DNA of 6,888 nucleotides, from contig URUZ01000339.1 of the NCBI GenBank assembly GCA_900551225.1, forward strand, positions 1-6,888, read 5' to 3'. The translations under genes were made by a program, and so were the position numbers. This document shows positions 1 through 6,745 of this stretch, piece after piece. Under the pieces are notes generated by a model. The model saw nothing but the letters and a program-made list of their open reading frames with translations. It was not told where the DNA came from and made no database searches. This DNA is from an uncultured Clostridium sp. GTDB lineage: Bacteria > Bacillota > Clostridia > Lachnospirales > Lachnospiraceae. Numbering within the stretch: the stretch's first letter is position 1; each line of letters begins with the position of its first letter.

Positions 1-1938
1 GTGTTTGTGCTGAGCCTGTACCGGAAGGTACCGGTGCTGGAATCGCTGATGTTCGCGGTGGCTCTTGCAGTGGCCGCCATACCGGAGGCATTGAGCTCCA
101 TTGTCACCATCGTCCAGGCAATGGGCACCCAGAAAATGGCAAAAGAACAGGCGATCATCAAGGACCTGAAGGCAGTGGAGAGCTTGGGCTGTGTGTCCGT
201 GATCTGTTCCGACAAGACGGGGACCCTGACCCAGAACAAAATGAAGGTGGAGTATGTCAGCCTGAACCACAGGGAATGGGATGAAGACTGGCTGCGGGCC
301 AATGCTTTCCGCCCCGATGTACGGATGCTGCTGTATGCGGCAGTGCTGGACAATGACGCCTCCGCCGGGCCGGAGGGAGTACCGGCCCAGGATGTGGGAG
401 ATCCCATGGAGATAGCACTGCTGCACATGGCGTTTCACGCGGGAATCGTGCCTGATATGGTGCGCAGCAGAAACCCGCGCATGGGGGAGCTTCCCTTTGA
501 TCCCAAACGGAAGCTGATGTCCACCAGGAATCAGCTGGAGGACGGCCAGATGATCTTCGTAAAAGGCGCGGTGGATGTGCTGCTGGACCGCTGTGTGGGC
601 ATTGCCAACGCCGGGGGGATGGTCAGGGATATTCATGAAGGCGGCCACGGAGCAGCAGGAGAATCCGCAGCCGGCACCATGCCGGGGTCCCTGGGTATGC
701 GCCCCATGACCGGCCAGGACCGGCGGCGGATTCTGGACCAGAATATGAGCTGGTCCTCCCAGGGTCTTAGGGTGCTGGCATTTGCCTGTAAGCCGGCCAA
801 GGGGGAGGCCAGCGCCAAGGGCAGAGAGGAACAGGATCTGGTATTTCTGGGCATGACGGCCATGATGGACCCGCCCAGAAGCGAGTCCAGGGCAGCGGTG
901 ACCAATGCCAGGCGGGCCGGAATCCGCACTGTGATGATTACTGGGGACCACAAGGTGACAGCCATGGCCATCGCGCGGCGCATCGGGATTCTGGAGGCGG
1001 GCGGGGAGGCTCTGACCGGGGCTGAGCTCAGCGCCCTGGATGACCAGACGCTGTCCCGGCGGCTGGAGAATATCTCCGTGTACGCCAGGGTGTCGCCTGA
1101 GCATAAGATCAGGATTGTGGATGCATGGCAGAAGCGGGGCCACATTGTGGCCATGACCGGCGATGGCGTCAACGATGCCCCGGCCCTTAAAAAAGCGGAT
1201 ATCGGCGTGGCCATGGGTATCACCGGCACCGAGGTATCCAAGGACGCGGCGTCCATGATCCTGGCGGACGACAACTTTGCCACCATTATCAAGGCAGTGG
1301 CCAATGGGCGGAATGTGTACCGCAACATCAAGAATGCCATCCAGTTTCTGCTGTCCGGCAACATGGCCGGAATACTCTGTGTGCTCTACACCTCCCTGGG
1401 CGCCATGCCTATGCCATTTGCGCCGGTTCATCTGCTGTTTATCAATCTGCTGACAGACTCTCTGCCGGCCATTGCCATCGGTATGGAGCCGCCGGAGGAA
1501 GGATTGTTAAAGGAGCCGCCCAGAAATCCCAAGGAGGGCATACTGACGAAACGTTTTGTGCGCGATATTCTGCTGCAGGGCGGGCTGATTGCGCTGGCTA
1601 CCATGTGGTCCTACCGCACGGGGCTGGCCACGGGCGGGGCTGCCCGCGCCAGCACAATGGCCTTCTCCACCTTGACGCTGGCCCGTTTGTTCCATGGGTT
1701 TAACTGCCGCAGCAGCCACTCTATCCTGCGGCTGGGATTGTGGAGCAATCTCTACAGTCTGATGGCCTTTGAATTGGGAGTGGTGCTGCTGGCAGCGGTC
1801 CTCTTTGTTCCGGGCCTTCAGATTATGTTTGCGGCCGCAGATTTGAGCGTTTTCCAGTTATTTACTATCGGCTTTGCGGCATTTGCCCCAACCCTTGTGA
1901 TCCAGGCGTTTAAGACATTCCGGGAGTGTGTGGAGTAA
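1..1938 (+). CDS. P2-type cation-transporting ATPase (Ca2+-ATPase-like), 5'-truncated by window edge
   Basis: Membrane pump that uses ATP to move a cation, probably Ca2+, out of the cytoplasm. The visible 645 residues begin at the end of M3 and lack the usual N-terminal 230-270 residues (M1-M2 and the actuator domain with its TGE loop), so the GTG at position 1 is an internal codon. In order I see M4 with PEAL (residues 28-31), the phosphorylation site DKTGTLT (Asp71), the nucleotide-domain KGA (188-190), TGD (314-316), the hinge TGDGVND (386-392), M5 with Asn454, M6 with N-LL-TD (Asn482, Thr485, Asp486), then M7-M10 to the TAA stop. By alignment with SERCA, Glu29, Asn482 and Asp486 match site II ligands. 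The site I glutamates of M5 and M8 appear to be Gly457 and an alanine, so one Ca2+ per ATP is inferred. A Gly/Ala-rich insert lies near residues 210-233. A Mn2+ or mixed-cation pump is the main alternative. Family is certain, substrate less so. Confidence 0.93.
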   Translation: MFVLSLYRKVPVLESLMFAVALAVAAIPEALSSIVTIVQAMGTQKMAKEQAIIKDLKAVESLGCVSVICSDKTGTLTQNKMKVEYVSLNHREWDEDWLRANAFRPDVRMLLYAAVLDNDASAGPEGVPAQDVGDPMEIALLHMAFHAGIVPDMVRSRNPRMGELPFDPKRKLMSTRNQLEDGQMIFVKGAVDVLLDRCVGIANAGGMVRDIHEGGHGAAGESAAGTMPGSLGMRPMTGQDRRRILDQNMSWSSQGLRVLAFACKPAKGEASAKGREEQDLVFLGMTAMMDPPRSESRAAVTNARRAGIRTVMITGDHKVTAMAIARRIGILEAGGEALTGAELSALDDQTLSRRLENISVYARVSPEHKIRIVDAWQKRGHIVAMTGDGVNDAPALKKADIGVAMGITGTEVSKDAASMILADDNFATIIKAVANGRNVYRNIKNAIQFLLSGNMAGILCVLYTSLGAMPMPFAPVHLLFINLLTDSLPAIAIGMEPPEEGLLKEPPRNPKEGILTKRFVRDILLQGGLIALATMWSYRTGLATGGAARASTMAFSTLTLARLFHGFNCRSSHSILRLGLWSNLYSLMAFELGVVLLAAVLFVPGLQIMFAAADLSVFQLFTIGFAAFAPTLVIQAFKTFRECVE

Positions 1939-2065
1939 ATAGATTTCTTCCTTTAAAATTCGGCGTTTTAAGAAATAAGGGCAAAAACATAGAAAAGTTC
2001 ATGAAAATGTGGTAGAGTAGAAAATACAAAATATACAATTGCCGAACAATAATCAGGAGGACATC
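1939..2065 (+). promoter_or_regulatory. Intergenic leader with candidate sigma-A promoter for the FAH-mgsA-glgB group
   Basis: This AT-rich 127-bp gap separates the ATPase gene from the next gene. The best promoter candidate is TAGAAA (1990-1995), 17 bp, then TAGAGT (2013-2018) preceded by TG at 2010-2011, an extended -10. Each hexamer matches the consensus at 4 of 6 positions. A second -10-like hexamer, TACAAT (2034-2039), matches at 5 of 6 but has no good -35. A 6-bp AT inverted repeat (TTAAAA 1953-1958 with TTTTAA 1966-1971, 7-nt loop) follows the ATPase stop. It lacks GC pairs and a T tract, so it is a poor terminator and some read-through from the ATPase gene is possible. Confidence 0.4.
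2055..2060 (+). promoter_or_regulatory. Ribosome binding site that sets the FAH-family gene start
   Basis: A perfect AGGAGG lies 5 nt before the ATG at 2066. The same frame is open upstream to a TTG at 2039, but that codon would put the Shine-Dalgarno inside the coding region and add nine residues (ending Q-E-D-I) that do not resemble the family N terminus. The ATG at 2066 is therefore the chosen start. Confidence 0.9.
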
Positions 2066-2962
2066 ATGAGGCTGGTAACATACGAAATTGAACACAGAGT
2101 GAAACTGGGCGTGGTGAGCAGGGACGACAGATGGATCTATCCGCTTCAGGCCATGGGTATGGATTACAAGACCATGCAGGAACTGATTGAGGGAATCAGC
2201 GACTCAGAGAAAGAGATGCTGGAACATGCCGCAGGGCTGGAGAGCAGCAGAATCTCCGGGGCGGCACCCGCGGAGGAAGTGAACATTTTAGCGCCCATTC
2301 CCCATCCCGCCCAGGATGTGATCTGTCTGGGAATCAACTATATGGCCCATGCGGAGGAGTCCGCCCGGTTTAAAAAGGAGGCTTTTGGCGGAGAACGCCC
2401 CTATGCTATCTATTTTTCCAAGAGGGTGAACCGGGCCGTGGCCACCGGGCAGGGGATTCCAAGCCACCGGGATATTGTGAAGGATCTGGATTACGAGGCG
2501 GAGCTGGCGGTGATCATCGGGAAGGAAGCCGTGAATGTGGCGCCCGAGGACGTTAAGAACTACATTTTCGGCTATACCATCATCAATGATGTCAGCGCCA
2601 GAACCCTTCAGACCCGGCATAAGCAGTGGTATTTCGGCAAGAGCCTGGACGGCTTCCTGCCCATGGGTCCGTGCATCACCACGGTGAATGCCATTGACTA
2701 TCCTCCCAGGGTCCAGGTCCAGTCCCTGGTCAACGGGGAGCTGAGGCAGGACAGCAATACGGAGCTGCTGATCTTTGGGATCGACCACATTGTCAGCGAG
2801 CTGTCCCAGGGTATGACACTGAAGCCGGGTACGATTATTGCAACCGGTACGCCTGCCGGCGTGGGCATGGGCTTTGACCCGCCTAAATTCTTAAAACCCG
2901 GCGATGTGGTGGAATGCCGCATTGAGGGAATCGGAAGCATTGTGAACACGGTTGTGGACTAA
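2066..2962 (+). CDS. Fumarylacetoacetate hydrolase (FAH) superfamily protein
   Basis: A 298-residue cytosolic enzyme of the FAH fold, which binds Mg2+ or Mn2+ and cleaves C-C bonds or isomerises/decarboxylates keto acids. Members include acylpyruvases, oxaloacetate decarboxylase and the HHDD isomerase/OPET decarboxylase of homoprotocatechuate breakdown. Residues 1-75 form the variable N-terminal domain and the catalytic FAH domain starts near residue 85. The lid pair His95/Glu98 (H-x-x-E after GINY) matches the catalytic His/Glu of FAHD1. The metal ligands are Glu144 and Glu146 in DYEAEL and Asp175 in NDVSAR, with the same 29-residue Glu-to-Asp spacing as human FAHD1. The late TGTPAGVG loop is also intact. 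Nothing looks broken. Genes for aromatic catabolism are absent nearby, so the common label HHDD isomerase is not supported by context and the substrate remains unknown. mgsA starts 32 bp downstream. Confidence 0.92.
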   Translation: MRLVTYEIEHRVKLGVVSRDDRWIYPLQAMGMDYKTMQELIEGISDSEKEMLEHAAGLESSRISGAAPAEEVNILAPIPHPAQDVICLGINYMAHAEESARFKKEAFGGERPYAIYFSKRVNRAVATGQGIPSHRDIVKDLDYEAELAVIIGKEAVNVAPEDVKNYIFGYTIINDVSARTLQTRHKQWYFGKSLDGFLPMGPCITTVNAIDYPPRVQVQSLVNGELRQDSNTELLIFGIDHIVSELSQGMTLKPGTIIATGTPAGVGMGFDPPKFLKPGDVVECRIEGIGSIVNTVVD

Positions 2963-2994
2963 GCCGGCTGCACAAGATAAGAGAGGAGACTGCC

Positions 2995-3459
2995 ATGGAT
3001 TACTTGACTATGACCATCAGAAAACAAAAGAATATTGCCCTCATAGCCCACGACCAGAAAAAGCGTGGGCTGATTGAGTGGTGCGAAGCAAATAAAGAGA
3101 TTCTGTCCAAACACTTTCTCTGCGGGACAGGCACCACCGCACGTATGATCACAGAGAGCACCGGCCTTCCGGTAAAGGGATACAACAGCGGCCCTCTGGG
3201 CGGAGACCAGCAGATCGGCGCCAAGATTGTGGAGGGGAAGATCGATTTTGTGGTGTTCTTCTCAGATCCCCTGACGGCGCAGCCCCATGACCCGGATGTG
3301 AAGGCGCTGCTGCGCATCGCCCAGGTGTACGATATTCCCATTGCCAACAACAAGGCCAGTGCTGATTTCATGATCACATCGGTGTACATGGATCAGGAAT
3401 ATGAACATGATATTGTTAATTTTCAGCAGCATGTAACAGACAGGGCCGGTACTCTGTGA
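2995..3459 (+). CDS. mgsA: Methylglyoxal synthase
   Basis: Converts dihydroxyacetone phosphate to methylglyoxal and inorganic phosphate (EC 4.2.3.3) in the cytosol, a bypass of lower glycolysis that relieves sugar-phosphate overload when phosphate is short. The 154 residues align almost without gaps to E. coli MgsA (152 residues), even sharing its numbering. His19-Asp20 lies in the AHD motif, the phosphate-binding TGTT is at 45-48, catalytic Asp71 is in GGDQQ, Asp91 is in the FFSDPL segment, and His98/Asp101 are in PHDPD. E. coli has Trp at position 90 and this protein has Ser. The ATG at 2995 follows AGGAG (2984-2988) at 6 nt, and the agreement in numbering with E. coli supports this start. 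The gene sits between the FAH-family gene and glgB with short gaps, suggesting co-transcription. The enzyme family is known to be inhibited by phosphate. Confidence 0.97.
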   Translation: MDYLTMTIRKQKNIALIAHDQKKRGLIEWCEANKEILSKHFLCGTGTTARMITESTGLPVKGYNSGPLGGDQQIGAKIVEGKIDFVVFFSDPLTAQPHDPDVKALLRIAQVYDIPIANNKASADFMITSVYMDQEYEHDIVNFQQHVTDRAGTL

Positions 3460-3511
3460 GCAGAGGAATACGGCCCAGGCTGACATTAATTTTGACAAAG
3501 GGGGCTCCACT

Positions 3512-6500
3512 ATGGAACAGGTTTTATATGATTTAATGGATTGGGCCGGCATTGAAGAGCTGGTTTATTCGGAAGGAGCCAATCCGCGCGGGCTTTTGGG
3601 TCCCCATGTGACGGAAGAAGGCCTGCTGATTCAGGCGCTGATTCCCACGGCCCAGGCCATCAGTGTGAAGCTGACAGGCACCGGGAAAAAGTATCCCATG
3701 GAACTGGCGGATGAGGCTGGATTCTACGCAGTGCTGATTCCGCGTAAGAGCATAACCGCCTATACATTGACAGTGACCTTTGACAATGGAGTGACGGAGG
3801 AGATCCATGATCCATACTCCTTTGGCTCCCAGTATACGGAGGCGGATTTAAAGAAATTCCAGGCGGGCATCCACTATGATATATACAATAAAATGGGCGC
3901 CCACCCCATGACCGTGAACGGTGTGGAAGGCGTACATTTTTCCGTTTGGGCGCCATGTGCGATGCGGGTCAGCGTTGTGGGGGATTTCAATCTCTGGGAC
4001 GGACGCCGCCATCCCATGGAACTGCTGGGGGATTCCGGCATTTTCGAACTGTTTATACCAGGGCTGACGGCAGGGCAGATCTACAAGTACGAGATCAAGA
4101 CCAGGGCCGGGCTTCCCATGCTGAAGGCAGATCCCTACGGGAATTATGCTGAGCTGCGTCCGGATACTGCGTCTGTGGTATGGGATTTAAGCGGTTATAG
4201 CTGGGGCGATAAAGACTGGATGGACAAGCGGGCCAAATCGGACAAGCTGTCGGAGCCAATGTCCGTGTATGAGGTACATTTAGGCTCCTGGAGACGCAAA
4301 GAGCATCTGCTGGATGACAAGGGAGAGGCAATTGCCGGCTCAGAATTTTACAATTACAGGGAAATCGCGGAACCGCTGGCAGCGTATGTGAAGGATATGG
4401 GGTACACCCATGTGGAGCTGATGCCGGTGATGGAACATCCCCTTGATGCATCCTGGGGATATCAGGTGACCGGATATTATGCGCCCACAAGCCGTTATGG
4501 GACGCCGGATGATTTCATGTATTTTATGGATTATATGCACGGCCAGGGAATCGGTGTGATTCTGGACTGGGTGCCCGCACATTTCCCGCGGGACGCCCAT
4601 GGACTGGCCTGTTTTGACGGAACATGTGTCTATGAGCACAAGGACCCGCGCCAGGGCTCCCATCCTCACTGGGGAACGCTGATCTACAATTACGGTCGTC
4701 CGGGCGTGTGCAACTTCCTGATTGCCAACGCCCTGTTCTGGGCGGACAAGTATCATGCCGACGGCATCCGGATGGACGCGGTGGCTTCCATGCTGTATCT
4801 GGATTATGGTAAAAATGATGGGGAATGGGTTCCCAATATCTATGGCAGCAATGAGAATCTGGAGGCGGTAGAGTTCTTAAAGCATTTAAACACAGTGTTT
4901 AAGGGCCGCAGGGACGGAGCAGTGCTGATCGCTGAGGAGTCCACGGCGTGGCCGAAGATCACCGGAGCCACAGGGGACGGCGGACTGGGATTTGATTTTA
5001 AGTGGAATATGGGGTGGATGAATGATTTCACCAACTATATGCGCTGCGACCCCCTCTTTAGGAAGAACAATTATGGTGAGCTGACATTTTCCATGCTGTA
5101 CGCTTACAGTGAGAACTTTGTGCTGGTGTTCTCCCACGACGAGGTGGTACACGGCAAGGGTTCCATGATTGGGAAAATGCCTGGCGAAACATTGGAGAAG
5201 AAGTCGGAGAATCTGCGGGCGGCCTACGGATTCATGCTGACCCATCCAGGCAAGAAGCTGCTGTTCATGGGACAGGAATTTGCCCAGGTGGCTGAGTGGA
5301 ATGAGGATACTTCTCTGGATTGGGAATTATTGGATATTCCGGTTCATAAGGAGATGCAGGGATATGTGAAGGCGCTGAATGCCCTTTATGCCGCGCAGCC
5401 TGCGCTGTACGCCATGGATTATGATCCTGACGGTTTCCAGTGGGTGAACTGCAGTTATCAGCAGGAGAGTATGATTGTATTCCTGAGGAAAACAAAGAAA
5501 AAGGAAGAGACATTGCTGGTGGTCTGCAATTTTGACAATGTGGCCCATGATAAGTTCCGGGTTGGGGTTCCCTTTGCCGGAAAGTATAAAGAGATATTGA
5601 ACAGCGATGCAGCGGAATTCGGAGGCAGCGGCCGTGTGAATCCCAGAGCCAAGACCTCCAGGAAGCTGGAATGGGATGAACTGGATCATTCCATTGAGAT
5701 CAAGGTTGCGCCTATGAGCGTCAGCATCTTTTCCTGTACGCCGGATGAACCGGTAAAGGGCGGGAAGAAGGCGGCCGGGACGAAGGCAGCGGAGAAGAAG
5801 AGCGCTGGGACGAAGGCAGCCGGGGCGAAGACGAAGAAGAAAATAGTGGGGAAGAAGGCGGCAGCGGAGAAAGCTGCGGAAGCGGAGAAAACTGAGGCGG
5901 CAGAGAAGCCTGCGACAACAGAAAAAGCTGCGGCAACAGAAAAGCCTGTGGCAGCGGAGAAGCCTGCGGCAGCGGAGAAAACTGCGGCGGCGGAGAAGTC
6001 TGCGGCAGCGGAGAAGTCTGCGGCAGCGGAGAAGTCTGCGGCAGCGGAGAAGCCTGCGGCAGCGGAGAAGCCTGCGGCGGCAGAGAAGCCTGCGGCAACA
6101 GAAAAAGCTGCGGCAACAGAAAAAGCTGCGGCCGAAGGAAAAACTACAGCGGCTAAAAAGTTAGCAGCAGCAGCGAAGGTGAAGGAAGTTCCGAAGCGGT
6201 TGTCCACTGCGAAGGAAGAGCAGAAAAAGCTGTCCACTGCGAAGGGAGAGCAGAAAAAACTTTCCACCGCGAAGGAAGAGCAGAAAAAGCTCTCTACTGC
6301 AAAGGAAGAGCAGAAAAAGCTCTCTACTGTGAAGGAAGAGCAGAAAAAGCTCTCTACTGCAAAGGAAGAGCAGAAAAAGCTGTCCACCGCGAAGGAAGAG
6401 CAGAAAAAACTCTCCACCGCGAAGGAAGAGCAGAAAAAGCTCTCTACCTCAAAGGAAGAACAGAAAAAGCTGTCCACCGCAAAGGAAGAACAGAAAAAAC

Positions 6501-6745
6501 TCTCCACTGCAAAGGAAGAGCAGAAAAAGCTGCTGTCCACTACGAAAGAAGAGCAGAAAAAGCTGTCCACCGCGAAGGCAGAACAGAAAAAGCTGTCCAC
6601 CGCGAAGGCAGAGCAGAAAAAACTTTCCACCACCAAGGCAGAGCAAAAGAAACTTTCCACATCTAAGACCGAGACAAAGAAGCTTTCCACCACCAAGTCC
6701 GCCCCTCAGAAGCTGGACGGACCTAGTGAAACTTCGCATAACTAG
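3512..6745 (+). CDS. glgB: 1,4-alpha-glucan (glycogen) branching enzyme with a 330-residue Lys/Ala-rich repeat tail
   Basis: Cuts alpha-1,4 chains and reattaches them through alpha-1,6 links to branch glycogen (EC 2.4.1.18). The 1077 residues comprise an N1 beta-sandwich (about 1-125), CBM48 (about 129-225, with FSVWAP and VVGDFN), a GH13 barrel (about 245-620) and a C-terminal beta domain (about 640-747). The nucleophile Asp422 (IRMDAVASM), acid/base Glu475 (AEEST) and third acid His542-Asp543 (SHDEVVHGK) are intact. Their spacings of 53 and 68 residues equal those of E. coli GlgB (405, 458, 526), so the enzyme should be active. The E. coli protein stops at 728, equivalent to about 745 here, but this frame runs on to residue 1077. 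The tail has a basic lead-in (748-787), hexapeptide repeats (788-889), a short linker and decapeptide repeats (897-1067), and no aromatic residues. AAAGGGGG at 3497-3504 lies 7 nt before the ATG. No frameshift or stop separates enzyme and tail. The tail's function is unknown. Confidence 0.97.
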   Translation: MEQVLYDLMDWAGIEELVYSEGANPRGLLGPHVTEEGLLIQALIPTAQAISVKLTGTGKKYPMELADEAGFYAVLIPRKSITAYTLTVTFDNGVTEEIHDPYSFGSQYTEADLKKFQAGIHYDIYNKMGAHPMTVNGVEGVHFSVWAPCAMRVSVVGDFNLWDGRRHPMELLGDSGIFELFIPGLTAGQIYKYEIKTRAGLPMLKADPYGNYAELRPDTASVVWDLSGYSWGDKDWMDKRAKSDKLSEPMSVYEVHLGSWRRKEHLLDDKGEAIAGSEFYNYREIAEPLAAYVKDMGYTHVELMPVMEHPLDASWGYQVTGYYAPTSRYGTPDDFMYFMDYMHGQGIGVILDWVPAHFPRDAHGLACFDGTCVYEHKDPRQGSHPHWGTLIYNYGRPGVCNFLIANALFWADKYHADGIRMDAVASMLYLDYGKNDGEWVPNIYGSNENLEAVEFLKHLNTVFKGRRDGAVLIAEESTAWPKITGATGDGGLGFDFKWNMGWMNDFTNYMRCDPLFRKNNYGELTFSMLYAYSENFVLVFSHDEVVHGKGSMIGKMPGETLEKKSENLRAAYGFMLTHPGKKLLFMGQEFAQVAEWNEDTSLDWELLDIPVHKEMQGYVKALNALYAAQPALYAMDYDPDGFQWVNCSYQQESMIVFLRKTKKKEETLLVVCNFDNVAHDKFRVGVPFAGKYKEILNSDAAEFGGSGRVNPRAKTSRKLEWDELDHSIEIKVAPMSVSIFSCTPDEPVKGGKKAAGTKAAEKKSAGTKAAGAKTKKKIVGKKAAAEKAAEAEKTEAAEKPATTEKAAATEKPVAAEKPAAAEKTAAAEKSAAAEKSAAAEKSAAAEKPAAAEKPAAAEKPAATEKAAATEKAAAEGKTTAAKKLAAAAKVKEVPKRLSTAKEEQKKLSTAKGEQKKLSTAKEEQKKLSTAKEEQKKLSTVKEEQKKLSTAKEEQKKLSTAKEEQKKLSTAKEEQKKLSTSKEEQKKLSTAKEEQKKLSTAKEEQKKLLSTTKEEQKKLSTAKAEQKKLSTAKAEQKKLSTTKAEQKKLSTSKTETKKLSTTKSAPQKLDGPSETSHN
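5753..5872 (+). other. Basic Lys/Ala/Gly lead-in of the GlgB tail (residues 748-787)
   Basis: This 40-residue stretch starts directly after the GlgB beta domain. By my count it has 14 Lys and 2 Glu, with the rest mostly Ala, Gly and Thr, including a KTKKK cluster (residues 773-777) and two copies of A-G-T-K-A-A. It resembles the tails of histone H1 and bacterial H1-like proteins in composition only. A disordered, polyanion-binding segment is the likeliest reading, by inference. Confidence 0.8.
5873..6178 (+). repeat. 18-bp tandem repeat array encoding (P/S/T/A)AAAEK hexapeptides in glgB
   Basis: About 17 in-frame 18-bp units encode GlgB residues 788-889. The middle thirteen (5891-6124) keep the pattern x-A-A-A/T-E-K with x being Pro, Ser, Thr or Ala. 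Three consecutive units at 5999-6052 are identical at the DNA level (SAAAEK), and the unit after them differs by one base. The outer units (first AAEAEK, last AAAEGK, TTAAKK, LAAAAK) are degenerate. The units have one Lys and one Glu, so the array is nearly neutral. The unit length is a multiple of three, so gain or loss of units keeps the frame. Confidence 0.93.
6200..6712 (+). repeat. 30-bp tandem repeat array encoding 17 LSTAKEEQKK decapeptides in glgB
   Basis: Seventeen head-to-tail 30-bp units encode GlgB residues 897-1067, with consensus L-S-T-A-K-E-E-Q-K-K. Units 1-11 occupy 6200-6529, one extra CTG (Leu) codon sits at 6530-6532, and units 12-17 occupy 6533-6712. Units 4 and 6 (6290-6319 and 6350-6379) are identical in DNA. 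Units 13-15 change KEE to KAE, and the last two (LSTSKTETKK, LSTTKSAPQK) are the most diverged. I count 50 Lys and 27 Glu, a strong net positive charge. Ten unique residues (LDGPSETSHN) end the protein. The coding strand is very purine-rich within each unit. Confidence 0.96.

Noticed and set aside
633..1364. A 243-residue minus-strand open frame within the ATPase gene
   Set aside because: The + strand encodes conserved P-type ATPase motifs throughout this stretch. The antisense frame is a by-product of high G/C at third codon positions and shows no recognisable domain.
1941..1975. AT-rich inverted repeat after the ATPase gene as an intrinsic terminator
   Set aside because: Only 6 A/T pairs form without interruption, the outer arm needs a 5-nt bulge, and no run of T follows.
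2039..2065. TTG at 2039 as the start of the FAH-family protein
   Set aside because: The AGGAGG at 2055-2060 would fall inside the coding sequence, and it is ideally spaced for the ATG at 2066.
3452..3465. Inverted repeat CTCTG-TGAG-CAGAG at the mgsA stop as a terminator
   Set aside because: The stem has only 5 bp, overlaps the stop codon and is not followed by a T tract.
3492..3497. Perfect TTGACA as a -35 box for a separate glgB promoter
   Set aside because: The matching -10 would fall at 3515-3520, inside the glgB coding region, where the sequence (GAACAG) does not resemble TATAAT. Any start point would be downstream of the ATG.
5686..6696. A 336-residue open frame on the minus strand across the glgB tail, with a Phe-Phe-Cys-Ser repeat protein
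   Set aside because: It is the mirror of the tandem repeats: a unit without stops in the antisense frame stays open however often it is copied. It has no promoter or ribosome site of note, and the sense frame continues an intact enzyme.
5873..6712. The tandem arrays as a CRISPR locus
   Set aside because: The units abut each other with no unique spacers and are all in one coding frame.
5753..6745. The repeat tail as a separate downstream gene or a frameshift read-through
   Set aside because: The frame is continuous from the GlgB beta domain into the tail, with no stop, no ribosome site and no internal start with a plausible leader.
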